From contig DBBN01000082.1 of assembly GCA_002292215.1 (NCBI GenBank), positions 1 to 6,669 of the forward strand: a stretch of DNA of 6,669 nt, given 5' to 3'. Below the pieces are notes generated by a model, which worked only from the letters and a program-made list of their open reading frames with translations, had not been told where the DNA came from and did no database searches. Shown here one piece after another: positions 5,508 through 6,669 of this stretch. Origin of the DNA: Glaciecola sp. UBA983. Lineage in GTDB: Bacteria; Pseudomonadota; Gammaproteobacteria; Enterobacterales; Alteromonadaceae. The first letter of the stretch is position 1. Each line of letters opens with the position of its first letter. Position numbers and translations under genes: made by a program.

Positions 5508-5528
5508 CCTCAGATTAAAATTCTGAGG
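5508..5528 (-). terminator. Terminator hairpin downstream of lysS
   Basis: CCTCAGA (5508-5514) and TCTGAGG (5522-5528) form a seven-pair stem that can extend through AT pairs toward a small loop. On the - strand, 14 bases beyond the lysS stop, the stem is followed by CGTTTTACG, a short T-run. It is weaker than an ideal intrinsic terminator but is backed up by the hairpin at 5453-5475. Confidence 0.55.
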
Positions 5529-5541
5529 GTTATGGGCATAA

Positions 5542-6669
5542 TTACTCTTGTGCTGAAGGCTCTTGCAGTAACGGTTTCATATGTGGAAACAAGATCACGT
5601 CTTTAATTGTTGGGCTGTCCGAGAACAGCATCACTAAACGGTCAATTCCGATCCCTTCACCAGCAGTGGGCGGTAAGCCATACTCAAGCGCAGTAATGTA
5701 ATCATCATCAAAATGCATCGCTTCATCATCACCGGCGTCTTTTTCTTCTACTTGCTTTCTAAAACGTGCAGCTTGATCTTCTGAATCATTTAACTCTGAG
5801 AAACCATTGGCTAGTTCACGACCACCAACGAAGAATTCAAATCGGTCAGTTACAAAATGATTATCATCGTTACGACGTGCCAGTGGAGATACTTCCCAAG
5901 GATACTGGGTAATGAACGTCGGTTGATCCAATTGCTCTTCAGCTGTTGCTTCAAAAATCTCACATAGGTATTTACCCGCCCCCCAGATCCCATCAACTTC
6001 CGGCTCTTTTATGTGCAATTGCTTGGCCATCGCTTTAAGTTCAGGTAAGTGTGCTTCTGGATCATTAATGGCAGCCACATTCGCTTCAGGCCAATATTTC
6101 AAGATCGCATCACCCATAGATAAGCGTTGGAAAGGCTGACCAAAATCATATTCTTTAGTTTCGGTCACTTCTCCATCAGTGTTTCTCACGGTGTTTTTAA
6201 CAATGGTCGTACCTAACACGGTTTGTGCTAGGTGCTTTAACATCTCTTCCGTCAAATCCATTAAGTCATTGTAATCGGCATAGGCTTGATAAAACTCAAT
6301 CATTGTAAATTCAGGATTATGACGAGTTGATAAGCCTTCGTTACGGAAGTTACGGTTGATTTCGAATACACGTTCAAAACCGCCCACAACCAAACGCTTA
6401 AGATAAAGCTCAGGTGCAATTCGCAAATACATACCAATATCGAGCGCGTTGTGATGCGTCACAAACGGCTTAGCCGTAGCACCACCAGGGATGACTTGTA
6501 GCATCGGCGTTTCTACTTCCATAAACTGACGTTCAGTCAAGAAACCACGAATACCACTGATAATTTTGCTACGCATGAAAAAAGTGTCGCGCGTTTCAGG
6601 AGAAGTAATCAAGTCAACATAACGTTGGCGATATTTGGTTTCTTGATCAGCTAGACCATGAAATTTTTC
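5542..6669 (-). CDS. lysS: Lysyl-tRNA synthetase, class II (C-terminal 375 residues; start outside window)
   Basis: The reading frame is open through the right edge: reverse translation of 6669-6613 gives the conserved [19 protein letters not shown], so the TTG at 6612 is an internal Leu and not a start. About 130 N-terminal residues, holding the anticodon-binding OB-fold, lie outside (E. coli LysS is 505 aa). The visible part is the catalytic domain: motif 1 around residues 42-57 ([16 protein letters not shown]), motif 2 around 98-127 ([15 protein letters not shown], then [12 protein letters not shown]), and motif 3 at about 337-349 ([13 protein letters not shown]) with its invariant Arg at 344. 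It charges tRNA-Lys with lysine using ATP, as a cytoplasmic homodimer. prfB usually precedes lysS in gammaproteobacteria and would be right of this window. It converges with panE across 77 bases holding two hairpins. Confidence 0.97.
   Translation of the reverse strand, partial: EKFHGLADQETKYRQRYVDLITSPETRDTFFMRSKIISGIRGFLTERQFMEVETPMLQVIPGGATAKPFVTHHNALDIGMYLRIAPELYLKRLVVGGFERVFEINRNFRNEGLSTRHNPEFTMIEFYQAYADYNDLMDLTEEMLKHLAQTVLGTTIVKNTVRNTDGEVTETKEYDFGQPFQRLSMGDAILKYWPEANVAAINDPEAHLPELKAMAKQLHIKEPEVDGIWGAGKYLCEIFEATAEEQLDQPTFITQYPWEVSPLARRNDDNHFVTDRFEFFVGGRELANGFSELNDSEDQAARFRKQVEEKDAGDDEAMHFDDDYITALEYGLPPTAGEGIGIDRLVMLFSDSPTIKDVILFPHMKPLLQEPSAQE

Noticed and set aside
1..6669. Search for mobile elements, CRISPR arrays, tRNA or rRNA genes and toxin-antitoxin or defence genes
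   Set aside because: No transposase or integrase motif, no direct repeats in an array, no tRNA-like cloverleaf and no defence-type domain was seen; all long coding regions are accounted for by housekeeping families.

Overview
The window is an ordinary chromosomal stretch of a gammaproteobacterium with moderately low GC content by eye. All recognisable proteins are of gammaproteobacterial type: SmrB, a class-1 GshA with a TTG start, PanE, class-II LysS and an RluA-family pseudouridine synthase. The AT-rich intergenic regions and the two FNR-type palindromes fit a facultatively anaerobic, possibly marine genus related to Moritella, Psychromonas, Shewanella or Vibrio. I cannot fix the genus from sequence alone. 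I see no mobile element, phage gene, CRISPR array, rRNA or tRNA, and no gene-free stretch longer than 300 bases.

Layout from left to right: (1) the 3' part of smrB on the + strand. (2) Convergent with it, 11 bases away, a 41-codon gene (387-512, -) for a single-span membrane protein resembling DUF3149. Its upstream region (513-664) carries a -10 element and two FNR boxes, placed as in a class-II FNR-activated promoter with a second upstream site. (3) A lipoprotein lytic transglycosylase (665-1306, -). (4) A 146-base gap holding a strong + strand terminator with no evident + strand gene, plus a cluster of overlapping inverted repeats. (5) gshA (1453-3030, -). (6) A 122-base divergent promoter region. 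(7) A tightly packed + strand operon: an orphan Hpt phosphotransfer protein, an RluA-family pseudouridine synthase and ketopantoate reductase PanE. The spacings are 6 to 9 bases and then a 16-base overlap. (8) Two hairpins between convergent panE and lysS. (9) The 3' three quarters of lysS, running off the right edge on the - strand.

Most genes are housekeeping functions: ribosome rescue, glutathione synthesis, peptidoglycan turnover, pantothenate/CoA synthesis, RNA modification and tRNA charging. The least ordinary element is the small membrane protein gene with tandem FNR boxes about 51 bp apart, an arrangement like the E. coli yfiD (grcA) promoter. Secondary points are the orphan + strand terminator at 1358-1386, which could end a small RNA, and the orphan Hpt protein, whose annotated start may be 11 codons too early. 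I found no clearly undescribed multi-gene system here.
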